DNA from: Rhodospirillaceae bacterium
Lineage (GTDB): Bacteria > Pseudomonadota > Alphaproteobacteria > Rhodospirillales > JABJKH01
NCBI GenBank assembly: GCA_018660465.1
Contig: JABJKH010000114.1
Coordinates: 21,017 to 85,016, forward strand
Direction of reading: 5' to 3'
Length of the DNA: 64,000 nucleotides
In this document: positions 37,288 through 47,102 of the stretch, one piece after another
How positions within the stretch are numbered: position 1 is the first letter of the stretch
Layout: every line of letters begins with the position of its first letter
The notes under the pieces: generated by a model
What the model saw: the letters and a program-made list of their open reading frames with translations, nothing else
Told to the model about the DNA's origin: nothing
Database searches by the model: none
Program-made: the position numbers and the translations under genes

Positions 37288-37409
37288 TCCCCATCCCCCC
37301 TATAAGTTCCCTCTCCATCTCTGTGTCCACCTCTGTGTTCTCAGTGTTCTCTGTGGTTAGATAAACGGGCAGTCAATTGGGTGAAGAGTTTCAGAGACAA
37401 TTCACAATT

Positions 37410-37478
37410 CAAGACTTGACCCCGTGGCTCAAAAGTGACCCCGTGGTTCCAAAGGGCAAGACTTGACCCCGCGGTTGC
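37410..37478 (+). repeat. three tandem TTGACCCCGTGG units
   Basis: Units of 22-25 bases: CAAGACTTGACCCCGTGGCT, GTGACCCCGTGGTTCCAAAG and CAAGACTTGACCCCGCGGTT. They begin 30 bases before and run up to the stop codon of the Abi gene. Preceding bases ACAATTCACAATTC form a further short repeat. Too few and too similar to be CRISPR. Confidence 0.7.
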
Positions 37479-38378
37479 TCATCCTCTTTCATGATGCGTT
37501 TCCACTAAAAATACGGCCAATGTTGAAGCCGCGCCAACAGCAAGCTTGGCGTGACGTGGGCTTAAACCTCTACTATCAGCGATTCTTCCGTGACCAGTAC
37601 CATACTTATTTCGGAGCTCGGCAACACCTTTCGTAATAGTTGCTAAATTGCTTAATAATCTCCGGATAGTATTTGCCGCTTTAGCAGAGTCATGGATATC
37701 GTCAGGAGTCAGCTTTAGTACCTTGGCTGTTTGTTTTACCAGTTCACTAATATCAGAATTCTTAGAAACGGTAACATCGCGTTCGGCAAGTATGGTTTTG
37801 CAGCAAGTTTCTATAAGTTCTTTTGCTGTGCCGATTGCTAGTCCAGGGTCTTCATTTACTGCAGCCTCCATTCGAGTAATCTGTTGCATAACATATGTTA
37901 GGTCAGAGCCACCTAGTGTTTGCTTGGCAGCCGATACAGCTGGATTAGTTCCGGTGCCAACGTAACGACCTATATAAACAGGCTTGTTGGACATTCGTGA
38001 TTTCTCAACCAACTGAAACCCATCATTAATTAAAAAATTATTATATAATTGGGCTAATCGTTCTGCTTCAGGCGTATCACTTCGAATAACGGGGTGAACT
38101 GTTTCGCATAGAAATCTTAACAAAATTTCGTCATCACCGTATGCCAAACCGAAACGTCGATCGTGGAAAACCCAATTATCCTCCCAATCGAAATTATTAA
38201 CTCTATGTTGCCAAATATCCCCCGCTGCATCAGAAAACCGGTTATCAGTTGATGGAATTTGGGATAAATCATATAGACGCCCGAGAAATTCAGTCTCCTC
38301 TAGACGACCAGCCCAATTCACTTCTTCTACAATCATTGCGTCAAATATATCACGACGAGTTAATTGAGAAATTTTCAT
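37479..38378 (-). CDS. abortive infection family protein (AbiJ-NTD3 + Abi_C HEPN)
   Basis: 299 residues. The N-terminal half (TRRDIFDAMIVEEVNWAGRL, FLGRLYDLSQIPSTDNRF, AAGDIWQHRVNNFDWEDNWV) resembles the AbiJ N-terminal domain 3. The C-terminal half is Abi_C-like, and ELRNKYGTGHG contains R256-x6-H263, the HEPN ribonuclease signature. Such proteins abort phage infection by cutting RNA. Genes of this class occur singly. The DNA is more A+T-rich than the neighbours and is bordered by tandem repeats, consistent with acquisition. Family assignment is from memory of the domain patterns. Confidence 0.8.
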   Translation of the reverse strand: MKISQLTRRDIFDAMIVEEVNWAGRLEETEFLGRLYDLSQIPSTDNRFSDAAGDIWQHRVNNFDWEDNWVFHDRRFGLAYGDDEILLRFLCETVHPVIRSDTPEAERLAQLYNNFLINDGFQLVEKSRMSNKPVYIGRYVGTGTNPAVSAAKQTLGGSDLTYVMQQITRMEAAVNEDPGLAIGTAKELIETCCKTILAERDVTVSKNSDISELVKQTAKVLKLTPDDIHDSAKAANTIRRLLSNLATITKGVAELRNKYGTGHGRIADSRGLSPRHAKLAVGAASTLAVFLVETHHERG

Positions 38379-38468
38379 CTATATTTCGTAGCTCCAATTT
38401 TGGATTTCTAGCAATAATTTCTAAATTAAGAAAAAGGAAACTCGAACCATTAATTTTTCTTACCCCCC

Positions 38469-40895
38469 TCACCCCTTCAACTCCAAAAACGCCTCAGGAT
38501 CAAAGTAGTCCACCTGGATCGCATTATCCCGTGCTTCTTCCGCATCTTTTAGCGCCAAGCATTCTTCTGCGTTAATCACCCCCTGGGTCAGCGCCGCATC
38601 GAACAACGCATCACCGGGTTTTCCGTCTAGGTCTCCCTTCCGCTGAGCCGCTTTTATTTTTCTTGCGGCGGGCTGGGCGGTGACGACTTTTGCTAGGGTG
38701 GCTTCCAAGTAGCCCAGACCGTTTTCATCGCCGGGGGGAATAAAGATATCTGGGGTGAGGCGGAGGCGGCCTTGGTTGCCGTCGAGGAGGCTTCGGGCGA
38801 CGTCGCGGCCGATGTCGTCTTCGGGCGGGCGGCGGCGCAGTCCGTAGGGGAAGATCAGCCAGCGCATTTTCCACGCCAGAATGCGCAGCGGGAAATTATC
38901 GATCACGCCGCGCAAGGCTTCTTGAACATTATACAACGCCGTGTCGCAGGACCACTTCAGGTAGGCCAAATCTTCCTTCGGTTGGCCGTCGTCGTTGAAG
39001 CGTTTGAGGGCAGCGGACGCCAAGTACATCCACGACAATGCATCGGCCAAGCGGCCGGTTATTTTTTCTCGGCGTTTTAGCGAGCCGCCCATGACGCCCA
39101 AGCATAAATCTGAAATCAGAGCAAACGCAGCACTATACCGTGTCAGTTGCCGAAGGTATCCCCCGACCACGCCACCAACTGGCGCCGACGCAATCCCGCC
39201 GCCGGTCAACGCCAACGCAAAGGCCCGCACACCGTTTTTATAGACAAAATTGATGTGGCCGAAGAACGCGTTATCGAACCGTTCCACATCCCCCGCGCCG
39301 ACCGCTTCCATTTCATCATGCACAAACGGATGGCACCGGATGGCGCCTTGGCCATAAATAATAAGAGATCGCGTGAGGATGTTTGCCCCTTCCACCGTGA
39401 TGCCGACGGGGATGGAAATAAAAGCGCGGCCCAACGTATTGCGCGGCCCTCGGCAAATTTCAGAACCCGCACGAATGTCCATGGCATCCGTCATAACCGT
39501 GCGCATCCCGTCGGTCAGGTAGGCTTTGGCAATGGCCGACAGCACGGCAGGTTTTTCGCCTGCATCCACAGCAGCACAGGTGAGTTTCCGCGCCGCGTCC
39601 ATGAAATAGGTCATGCCGCCGATGCGGGCCAAGCCTTCTTCAATGCCTTCAAAGCGGCCAATCGGCGTGTTGAATTGTTCGCGCACCGTGCCATACGCGC
39701 CGGTCACGCGGGTCGCCAATTGCGCGGCACCGACAGACAATGCAGGCAGCGAAATCGCGCGGCCCGCCGCCAAGCAATCCATCAGCATCATCCAGCCTTG
39801 GCCGACACCTTTTTCGCCGCCAATGACGACGTCCATTGGTACGAACACGTCCTTACCGAAAATCGGGCCGTTCTTAAACGGGACCCCCAAGGGATCGTGC
39901 TGATCACCGATTGTGATGCCTTCGATATCGCGCGGGATCAGCGCGCAGGTGATCCCGCGTTTTTCTTCGCCACCCAACAACCCGTCCGGGTCAAACAGGT
40001 GGAAGCCAAGACCGATGACGGTAGCGACAGGGGCCAGCGTGATATACCGCTTCCGCCAGTTCAGGCGAATGCCCAGGACTTCTTCGCCGCCGAATGTGTC
40101 TTTGCAGACGATGCCGATGCTTTCGGTATTTTCCGTCGCAGCATCACTGCCGGCTTCCGGGCTGGTCAGGGCAAAGCAGGGGACTTCCTCCCCGGATGCT
40201 AACCTTGGTAAATAGTGATTGCGTTGTTCGTCCGTGCCGTACTTCATCAACAATTCGCCGGGGCCTAAGGAATTTGGCACCATCACCGTGACGGCGGCAG
40301 GGACACTGCGGCTAGAGACTTTCGCGACGACACCGGAATTACCGATGGCAGAGAATCCAAGCCCGCCATATTCTTCGGGAATGATCATGGCGAAGAATTT
40401 TTCTTTTTTGATGTAGTCCCAGACCTCGGTCGGCAAATCACGGTCTTGATGAATTTGCCAGTCGTCCAGCATGTTGCAGAGAGTTTCGACGGGACCATCC
40501 AGGAAAGCCTGTTCTTTCTCCGATAACTGTTGCATGTCGAAATCCAACAGCTTTTTCCAGTCGGGATCACCCGAAAACAATTCACCGTCCCACCACACGG
40601 TCCCAGCTTCCAGCGCGATGCGTTCGGTGTCGCCCATCTTCGGCAGAATTTTGGCGACCATTTTCATGACGGGACCGGAGATCAAGGCGCGGCGCAAAGA
40701 CGGGATTCCGAATTCAACTGCGGCTAAAACGGCGACCACGGTCACGATGGTAAAGGGTGTCGTGCCCATGCCACCCGCGAGCCCCCAAGCGCCCAACCAA
40801 GTCGCCCCGGACAGCACCCACCCCCAATAGCCACGCCCGAGATAAGTCAGGATAAAGAGAAGAAAAAAACCAAGGATGATAAGTATGTTTGTCAT
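38469..40895 (-). CDS. fadE: FadE-type acyl-CoA dehydrogenase
   Basis: Long acyl-CoA dehydrogenase of 808 residues, the size of E. coli FadE, with an N-terminal membrane anchor (ILIILGFFLLFILTYLGRGY) not seen in the short family. The FAD/substrate region has ALTSPEAGSDAA, the middle has GRAISLPALSVGAAQ, and the unique C-terminal FadE domain follows (from about 570). It catalyses the first step of beta-oxidation. It is the last gene of a four-gene operon, 18 bases after the FadN-like gene. Sequence continues to the stop without damage. Confidence 0.93.
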   Translation of the reverse strand: MTNILIILGFFLLFILTYLGRGYWGWVLSGATWLGAWGLAGGMGTTPFTIVTVVAVLAAVEFGIPSLRRALISGPVMKMVAKILPKMGDTERIALEAGTVWWDGELFSGDPDWKKLLDFDMQQLSEKEQAFLDGPVETLCNMLDDWQIHQDRDLPTEVWDYIKKEKFFAMIIPEEYGGLGFSAIGNSGVVAKVSSRSVPAAVTVMVPNSLGPGELLMKYGTDEQRNHYLPRLASGEEVPCFALTSPEAGSDAATENTESIGIVCKDTFGGEEVLGIRLNWRKRYITLAPVATVIGLGFHLFDPDGLLGGEEKRGITCALIPRDIEGITIGDQHDPLGVPFKNGPIFGKDVFVPMDVVIGGEKGVGQGWMMLMDCLAAGRAISLPALSVGAAQLATRVTGAYGTVREQFNTPIGRFEGIEEGLARIGGMTYFMDAARKLTCAAVDAGEKPAVLSAIAKAYLTDGMRTVMTDAMDIRAGSEICRGPRNTLGRAFISIPVGITVEGANILTRSLIIYGQGAIRCHPFVHDEMEAVGAGDVERFDNAFFGHINFVYKNGVRAFALALTGGGIASAPVGGVVGGYLRQLTRYSAAFALISDLCLGVMGGSLKRREKITGRLADALSWMYLASAALKRFNDDGQPKEDLAYLKWSCDTALYNVQEALRGVIDNFPLRILAWKMRWLIFPYGLRRRPPEDDIGRDVARSLLDGNQGRLRLTPDIFIPPGDENGLGYLEATLAKVVTAQPAARKIKAAQRKGDLDGKPGDALFDAALTQGVINAEECLALKDAEEARDNAIQVDYFDPEAFLELKG

Positions 40896-40913
40896 ATTGT
40901 GGTTCCTTTGGGC

Positions 40914-43247
40914 TTAGTTCCTTAAAGGTCTTCCGGTTTTGAGCATTGCTTGAACGCGCTTGATGGAGTCTGGATGTTTGGCAAGTTTCATGAAGCCTTC
41001 ACGTTCGAGGGCCAGCAGATCGTCTTCGGTTAACGTCTCCGTCACATCGGTCGCACCCCCGCTTAGCACTTCTGCCAAGACGCCACTGACCACAACATCA
41101 TGGGGCGTTGCTTTGCCGGTCTTGGCAAAACCATCGACGGCCATGTCCATCGCGGTCTTTGCGGTTGGACCGGGCAGCGAAATTTCCACCGGCTCCGGCG
41201 GGGTGTAGCCGCGCACCAACTCCAACGCCCGCGCTTTCGCATCCGCCAGCAACCGATCCCGGTTCATGGTGATGTTTGTATTCTCGCCAAAGAACAGCAA
41301 CGACTTGGCTTCTTCGGCGGACTTCGCGACGGTCGCGGTACTAATAGTCTCAAACGCTTTAATCACCGGCGGCATGGGACCGCCTGCACGTTTATTTGTG
41401 CCAAACCAGCGGATCAACATTTCTTTGCAGCCGCCCCAGCCCGGCACAATCCCGACCCCGACTTCGACCAATCCGGTATAGGTTTCCGCATGGGCTTGCA
41501 CCGCATCGCAATGCAGCAATACCTCGCACCCGCCGCCCAAGGCCATACCCGACGGCGCGCCGACGACTGGGAAGGGCGCGAACTTGAGCGCCTTGTATGA
41601 GTCCTGACCTTTACGAATGATCATCGCGATCAGGAACCACATCCAGATTTTTGCAAAAATCAGCAACAGGCCGATGTTGGCACCGACGGAAAAGTTGGAC
41701 CCTTCGTTATAGATCACCAAAGCCTTGTGGCCGTCCCGGGGGATGCGCTCGACGGCATCCCGGATCATCGCTAAGACTTTGAAATCGAGGGAGTTCATTT
41801 TGCCGTGGAATTCCAAACACAACACCCCATCGCCGATGTCCCACAGGCTGGCGGATTTATTCGACGCCACGGGCTCAGAATTCAGTTTTATGTCCGACAA
41901 CATCACCACGCCATCAGGACGTTGGATGTCGGCATAGGTTCCGTCTGTGGTCAGGTACTGCCGCTGCCCGCCTTGAACCCGATAGAAAGGTCGCTCACCT
42001 GCAGTTTGCAGAAGCTTTGGCACCTCAACACCCTCGGCCTTTAACTTTGCTGCAAACCAAGCTGCCCCTAACTGGTCGATCAATTCAAACGGGCCGAATT
42101 TCCAGTTGTAACCAAGCCGCATGGCTTCATCGACGGCGCAAATGTCGTCAGCAATTTCTGGCACCAGGGATGCGGCATAAGTGAGTGTTTTCGACAACAC
42201 CCGCCATGCGTATTTCCCGCCTTGATCATCGTGCTCGACCAAGGCGCGAAGGCCATTCTTCTTAGATGCTTTGACGCTGCTGAGGTCAGGTTTCTCTGAG
42301 GTCGCATAGGCACCCGTGCTAAGATCAACGGACTCTTTAACCCGCTTGCCACCGTCTTTATTCAGTCGATAGAAACCGCCCTTTCCTTTCCGTCCTGTGT
42401 AGCCATCAGCGATCATTTTCTCCAAGACTTCGGGCTTCTGATAGACCGCGTGGAAGACGTCGCCTTCGGCCAAGGTTTCCGCCATGCTGTCTAAAATATG
42501 CGGCATCAGGTCCAAGCCGATCAGGTCCAACAATCCGAACACGCCGGTCTTGGGAATGCCCATGGGGCGTGCGATGACAGCGTCGGCGACTTCGACCGAC
42601 ACACCGTTTTCAATCGCGTCAACTACAGCACATTGCAGCCAATAAATCCCGATGCGGTTGCCGATGAAGCCGGGGGTGTCTTTACAATCAACAACGCCCT
42701 TGCCGAGTTTGATATCACAGAAATTCCGGATGTCTTCAAGCGCATCAGCGCGGGTTTCTGATCCGCCAACCAATTCCAGCAATCGCATGTAGCGGGGTGG
42801 ATTAAAAAAATGCGTGATTAGGAAATCTCGGCAGAAGTCTTCGCTCATACCCTCGGTTAAATTCGCCAGGGGAATGGTTGAGGTGTTCGACGATACGACC
42901 GAGCCAGGTTTTCGATGCGCGTCAATTTTGCGGTAGAGGTCTTGTTTAATATCCAGCCGTTCGATCACCGCCTCAACGATCCAATCGCAGTCACCCAGCA
43001 AGTCCATGTGGTCTTCGATGTTGCCGGGCGTGATGCGCTTGGCGTTGCGCTTGTGCATTAAGGGCGCAGGGTCGGCTTTAAGAAGTTTCCCGATGGCGCC
43101 TTCGGTGATGGCATTTCGGTTGTCGGCGCCTTCCGGCACGATATCTAGCAGCACGACATCGACGCCCGCATTGGCGACATGGGCGGCGATGCCGGCTCCC
43201 ATGACCCCTGCACCGATCACGCAGACTTTGTTGATGGGGGCGCTCAC
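40914..43247 (-). CDS. bifunctional 3-hydroxyacyl-CoA dehydrogenase/enoyl-CoA hydratase, FadN type
   Basis: 777 residues from the GTG at 43247, which overlaps the thiolase TGA (GTGA); the longer frame to 43295 is rejected because it has no matching start. The HCDH domain is N-terminal (VCVIGAGVMGAGIAAHVAN at about 8-26, then THFFNPPRYMRLLELV), and the crotonase domain is C-terminal (NFSVGANIGLL, GMALGGGCEVLLHCDA). This is the domain order of FadN, the reverse of E. coli FadB. It performs the second and third steps of beta-oxidation. Confidence 0.93.
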   Translation of the reverse strand: MSAPINKVCVIGAGVMGAGIAAHVANAGVDVVLLDIVPEGADNRNAITEGAIGKLLKADPAPLMHKRNAKRITPGNIEDHMDLLGDCDWIVEAVIERLDIKQDLYRKIDAHRKPGSVVSSNTSTIPLANLTEGMSEDFCRDFLITHFFNPPRYMRLLELVGGSETRADALEDIRNFCDIKLGKGVVDCKDTPGFIGNRIGIYWLQCAVVDAIENGVSVEVADAVIARPMGIPKTGVFGLLDLIGLDLMPHILDSMAETLAEGDVFHAVYQKPEVLEKMIADGYTGRKGKGGFYRLNKDGGKRVKESVDLSTGAYATSEKPDLSSVKASKKNGLRALVEHDDQGGKYAWRVLSKTLTYAASLVPEIADDICAVDEAMRLGYNWKFGPFELIDQLGAAWFAAKLKAEGVEVPKLLQTAGERPFYRVQGGQRQYLTTDGTYADIQRPDGVVMLSDIKLNSEPVASNKSASLWDIGDGVLCLEFHGKMNSLDFKVLAMIRDAVERIPRDGHKALVIYNEGSNFSVGANIGLLLIFAKIWMWFLIAMIIRKGQDSYKALKFAPFPVVGAPSGMALGGGCEVLLHCDAVQAHAETYTGLVEVGVGIVPGWGGCKEMLIRWFGTNKRAGGPMPPVIKAFETISTATVAKSAEEAKSLLFFGENTNITMNRDRLLADAKARALELVRGYTPPEPVEISLPGPTAKTAMDMAVDGFAKTGKATPHDVVVSGVLAEVLSGGATDVTETLTEDDLLALEREGFMKLAKHPDSIKRVQAMLKTGRPLRN

Positions 43248-44383
43248 TTGATACGCTCCAGAATGGTGGCGATGCCTTGGCCGCCGCCGATGCATTGGGT
43301 CGCCAGCGCCAAGTCTCCACCATCTCGTTTTAAGATTTGTGCCGCCTTGGCCGTGATCCGCGCACCAGTTGCTCCCAAAGGATGACCAAGCGCAATGGCA
43401 CCGCCGTCGAGGTTAATTTTTGCCATATCCAAATCAAGATCCCGGATACAGGCAATGGACTGAGAGGCGAAGGCTTCGTTGAGTTCGATGATATCCATGT
43501 CGCCAATTTCAATGCCTGCGCGTTCAGCGGCTTTCTTGCTTGCTGCCACCGGGCCGATGCCCATGATCTCTGGCTTGCAGCCCGCAACTGCGATGCTTTT
43601 AATCCGCGCCAAGGGGTCGAGCCCGGTGCGTTCCGCATAGTCTTCCGTACACACCAGCACCGCCGCCGCACCATCGGTCAGGGGCGACGATGTTCCCGCG
43701 GTGACGGAGCCGTTTTCATCGAAGGCAGGTTTCAGATCGCCTAGGCTTTCCAAGGTCGTGTCTGCACGAATACAGCCGTCTTGGTCAACGACGCCGCTGT
43801 CGGATTTGATCGGTACAATTTCGTCGCTGAACTTACCGGCAGCCTGTGCAGCCGCTGCTTTCTCTTGGCTGGCGATGGCGAATTCATCTTGCTGACGGCG
43901 CGGGATGCTATAACTGCCCGCAAGGTTCTCCGCCGTTTCCCCCATACCCATGTACGATTCCGGTCTGTCCCCTGCGAGGCCAGGATGCGGTAGCGGGTTA
44001 AAGCCCATCATCGGAACCCGCGTCATAGATTCCACGCCCGCACAGATAAACACTTCACCGGCGTTCATTTGAATGGCACCTGCCGCCATATGAATCGACT
44101 GCATGGAGGAACCGCAAAACCGATTAACCGTGGTCCCTGCGACAGACAACGGCAGATCGGCCAGGAAGCCGACAAGGCGTGCCATGTTCAGCCCTTGCTC
44201 GCCTTCGGGGAAGGCACAACCAAGAATAAAATCTTCGATGTCGTCGGCATTCACGTTGGTCTTTTCCAGGAGACCGCGCACCACTTGGGCCGCCAATTCA
44301 TCCGGACGAACCTTTGTGAGATCGCCTCTGTTCGCTGGCGTAAAGGGGGACCGAGAATATCCCGCTATGACAACGTTCTTCAT
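43244..44383 (-). CDS. fadA: acetyl-CoA acyltransferase (thiolase)
   Basis: 379-residue thiolase. Catalytic cysteine in VNRFCGSSMQSIHMA (about C91), the second site histidine in ALGHPLGATGARI and the C-terminal cysteine in CIGGGQGIA. It releases acetyl-CoA in the last step of beta-oxidation. Start 44383 (MKNVVIAGYSRSPF) follows the acyl-CoA ligase by 21 bases, and its stop overlaps the FadN-like gene. Confidence 0.94.
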   Translation of the reverse strand: MKNVVIAGYSRSPFTPANRGDLTKVRPDELAAQVVRGLLEKTNVNADDIEDFILGCAFPEGEQGLNMARLVGFLADLPLSVAGTTVNRFCGSSMQSIHMAAGAIQMNAGEVFICAGVESMTRVPMMGFNPLPHPGLAGDRPESYMGMGETAENLAGSYSIPRRQQDEFAIASQEKAAAAQAAGKFSDEIVPIKSDSGVVDQDGCIRADTTLESLGDLKPAFDENGSVTAGTSSPLTDGAAAVLVCTEDYAERTGLDPLARIKSIAVAGCKPEIMGIGPVAASKKAAERAGIEIGDMDIIELNEAFASQSIACIRDLDLDMAKINLDGGAIALGHPLGATGARITAKAAQILKRDGGDLALATQCIGGGQGIATILERIK

Positions 44384-44404
44384 GACCGTCTCCCTAATTA
44401 AATA

Positions 44405-46165
44405 TTATGTTCCGTTCTCATCTTCTTGGGCTGCCGCGTCACCTGCGAGCAGGTCTTTCTTCGAAAGCTTACCAATAAATGTACGTGGCAGTGTATCCCG
44501 AAATTCAACCCGCCTCGGCATTTGAAAGGGTGCCAGCTTATCCTTGAGATAGGCACGCAGGTCACCCGATTTCAATTCCTGATCCTGTTGTAGTGTGACA
44601 AATGCCTTGATGATCTCACCCCGATGTGTGTCGGGAATTCCAACTACCGCAGCTTCTTTCACCGCCGGATGAGTGCAAATGGCTTCTTCTACCATACGCG
44701 GATAAACATTGAAGCCACCGCTTAAAATTAATTCCTTAATTCGGTCGATGATGAACAGATAACCCTCTTCATCCAAATACCCGACGTCACCCGTGCGCAG
44801 TCGCCCATTACTGAGAACGTTCGTCGTCTCTTGGGCTCGATCTGCGTATCCTGACATCACTTGTGGCCCAGAGACGCAAATTTCGCCGTTTTCACCAATC
44901 GGTACACGGATGTTTGGGTCATCAAGCGAAACAATTTCAATCACTGTGCCCGGCAGGGGCAGGCCGACCGAGCCATCTTTCCGATCACCAACCAAGGGAT
45001 TAACCGTGCACACGGGTGCCGTCTCACTTAGTCCATAGCCCTCGACCAAGGAACAATCGCTGATGTTTTCGAATTCTTTCTGCACCTCCAATGGCAAAGG
45101 CGCACCGCCGGAAATACAATAAACCAGACTGGAAAGATCGTAATTATCCAAATCATCTCGTGCGTTCAGGGCGGAGAACATCGTTGGCACGCCGATGAAA
45201 ATGGTCGGCTTAATTTTGTCGATGGCTTCCAGAACTTCGGAGGGTTTGAAGTTCGGCATGAGAATAATCTCTGCACCCAAGCGCAGCCCCAAATTCATCA
45301 CCGCCGTCATTCCAAACGCATGGAATAGCGGCAAAACACCGAGAATCTTTTCCTGGCCATGGGTAACCCCCGGCGACCACATTTCCACTTGCAGGACATT
45401 GGCATACAGGTTGGTGTGGCTAAGCGCTGCTGCCTTGGGCGTGCCGGTTGTGCCGCCGGTGTATTGGTACACGGCTTCATCGTCCGGGTCTATTTCGACG
45501 GGGTCATAATCCCCCTTGTTATCGATCAGATGATCGTAGCCGATATGATTATCGTCTTCTGGAACAGTGGCCAGTTCACGCCGACGTAACAGGGTAAAAA
45601 GTGCTTTTTCATGCAGCGGCAAGATGCCCGTCATGCTGCAAACGATGATCTTTTCCAGCCTACCCTCATCCACCCTTTTGGCGACTTTGGGATAGAGCGT
45701 TTTCACGTTCAACGTGACCATCAGGCGGATGCCCGCGTCTTGGATTTCCTTTTTGATCTCGGCTTCGGCATAAAGTGGATTGATGTTCACAACCGTGCCG
45801 CCCGCTTTTAGCACGGCATAAAAACAGATCACTCCGTACGGGCAATTGGGCAGCATCAGTCCAACCTTAATTCCATTTCGCACGCCTAGATCCTGAAACC
45901 CCTTCGCCGCGCGGGCGACCAGATCAGCGATTTCGGCATACTTGTATTGTCGACCGCGAAAGCGGACGCACACGTTGTCGGGAAAGGACTCGACTGCGGC
46001 ATCCAAAAGCGTTGGCAGCGGTTTTACCGGGAGATCTGCATACCAGTCGATGCCGTCCGGGTACGACGCTTCCCAGGGCCGCGGTGCCGGGGTATTCCCA
46101 ACGCGCGCACCCAAAGATAAGAAGCCTAGGAATTTTTTGGCCTTACTGAGGAAATTATTCACCAT
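44405..46165 (-). CDS. fadD: long-chain fatty acid--CoA ligase
   Basis: AMP-forming acyl-CoA synthetase of about 586 residues. AMP motif YTGGTTGTPKAAALSH (about 235-250), A5-type GYGLSETAPV and the C-terminal TGDVGYLDEEGYLFIIDRIK. ATG at 46165 is chosen over the TTG three bases earlier. A hydrophobic N-terminal stretch (NFLSKAKKFLGFLSLGA) resembles the membrane-contact segment of FadD. It is the first gene of the beta-oxidation operon and diverges from the gene at 46285. Confidence 0.93.
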   Translation of the reverse strand: MVNNFLSKAKKFLGFLSLGARVGNTPAPRPWEASYPDGIDWYADLPVKPLPTLLDAAVESFPDNVCVRFRGRQYKYAEIADLVARAAKGFQDLGVRNGIKVGLMLPNCPYGVICFYAVLKAGGTVVNINPLYAEAEIKKEIQDAGIRLMVTLNVKTLYPKVAKRVDEGRLEKIIVCSMTGILPLHEKALFTLLRRRELATVPEDDNHIGYDHLIDNKGDYDPVEIDPDDEAVYQYTGGTTGTPKAAALSHTNLYANVLQVEMWSPGVTHGQEKILGVLPLFHAFGMTAVMNLGLRLGAEIILMPNFKPSEVLEAIDKIKPTIFIGVPTMFSALNARDDLDNYDLSSLVYCISGGAPLPLEVQKEFENISDCSLVEGYGLSETAPVCTVNPLVGDRKDGSVGLPLPGTVIEIVSLDDPNIRVPIGENGEICVSGPQVMSGYADRAQETTNVLSNGRLRTGDVGYLDEEGYLFIIDRIKELILSGGFNVYPRMVEEAICTHPAVKEAAVVGIPDTHRGEIIKAFVTLQQDQELKSGDLRAYLKDKLAPFQMPRRVEFRDTLPRTFIGKLSKKDLLAGDAAAQEDENGT

Positions 46166-46284
46166 CAACCTCGCTATCGCCTAATGGTTCATAATACCAA
46201 GGATCATCAGCAATAACCCGAAAACTTTGAATTATTATTCAGGGCCTTTACTATGAGAGCCGATTGAAAGGAGAAATTGGTCGG

Positions 46285-47094
46285 ATGTTGGGTGCCATTG
46301 CCGGGGATATCATTGGCTCTATTTACGAGCACAATAATATCAAGTCCAAAGACTTCCCCTTGTTCGGCCCAAACTGCGCCTTTACCGATGATACGGTCAT
46401 GACCCTTGCTGTTGCTGATTGCATCATGCAGCGCGGCGATTTTGCAGAATACCTGCGCGCCTATGGACGGCGTTATCCAGATGTGGGATACGGTGGCCTG
46501 TTCCTAAAATGGGTAAATTCTGACGATGCCCCTGCGTATGGCAGTTGGGGCAATGGATCTGCCATGCGGGTCAGCCCGGCCGCCTATGTCGGGCGCAACG
46601 TTAAAGAGGTCAGAATTTTAGCCGGACGTACCGCATCGGTTACTCACAATCATCCAGATGCAGTGAACGGCGCCAAGGCGGTTGCAACCGCGATCTGGCT
46701 TGCAAATCATGAGGCTGGGCCTGATGAAATTCGAGATGAATTATCGAAACGTTACAATTACGACCTAACCCGAACGATCGATAAACTGCGATCTGTTTCC
46801 GATTTCGATGTGTCTTGCCGGGGCACCGTCCAATCTTCCTTAATTTGTGCGCTGAACAGCACGACGTTTGAAGATGCGATCCGCAATGCAATTTCTATTG
46901 GCGGCGATTCAGATACGCTGGCGTGCATCACCGGTAGCATCGCCGAGGCCCTCCACGGCATTCCCAGAGACATCGCCGAAAAAACCGTAAGCTATTTAAC
47001 CGGCGATCTTGCTCAAGTTGCGATTAATTTCCGGAAACGATTCCCCTTGCCAATGGAAGGTGCGGCATCGCGGCATAATATTGTATCGCTCTAG
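46285..47094 (+). CDS. ADP-ribosylglycohydrolase family protein
   Basis: 269 residues with the DraG-type metal site: LGAIAGDIIGSIYEH near the start, the FTDDTVMTLAVAD motif (about 34-46) and the C-terminal GGDSDTLACITGSIAEA. The family removes ADP-ribose from proteins or small molecules. ATG at 46285 is preferred to TTG 46264 because AAAGGAG lies about 12 bases upstream and MLGAIAGD is the usual N-terminus. No draT gene is nearby, so a nitrogenase role is not supported. Confidence 0.88.
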   Translation: MLGAIAGDIIGSIYEHNNIKSKDFPLFGPNCAFTDDTVMTLAVADCIMQRGDFAEYLRAYGRRYPDVGYGGLFLKWVNSDDAPAYGSWGNGSAMRVSPAAYVGRNVKEVRILAGRTASVTHNHPDAVNGAKAVATAIWLANHEAGPDEIRDELSKRYNYDLTRTIDKLRSVSDFDVSCRGTVQSSLICALNSTTFEDAIRNAISIGGDSDTLACITGSIAEALHGIPRDIAEKTVSYLTGDLAQVAINFRKRFPLPMEGAASRHNIVSL

Positions 47095-47102
47095 AGGGTT
47101 CT

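Noticed and set aside
37410..37478. Tandem TGACCCCG units as a CRISPR array
   Set aside because: Units touch each other with no unique spacers between, only three are present, and no cas gene is visible.
39147..40202. 351-codon open frame on the plus strand inside the FadE-type gene
   Set aside because: It is antisense to a gene with complete family motifs, is rich in Arg, His, Pro and Ala as expected for a shadow frame, and has no recognisable domain or ribosome site.
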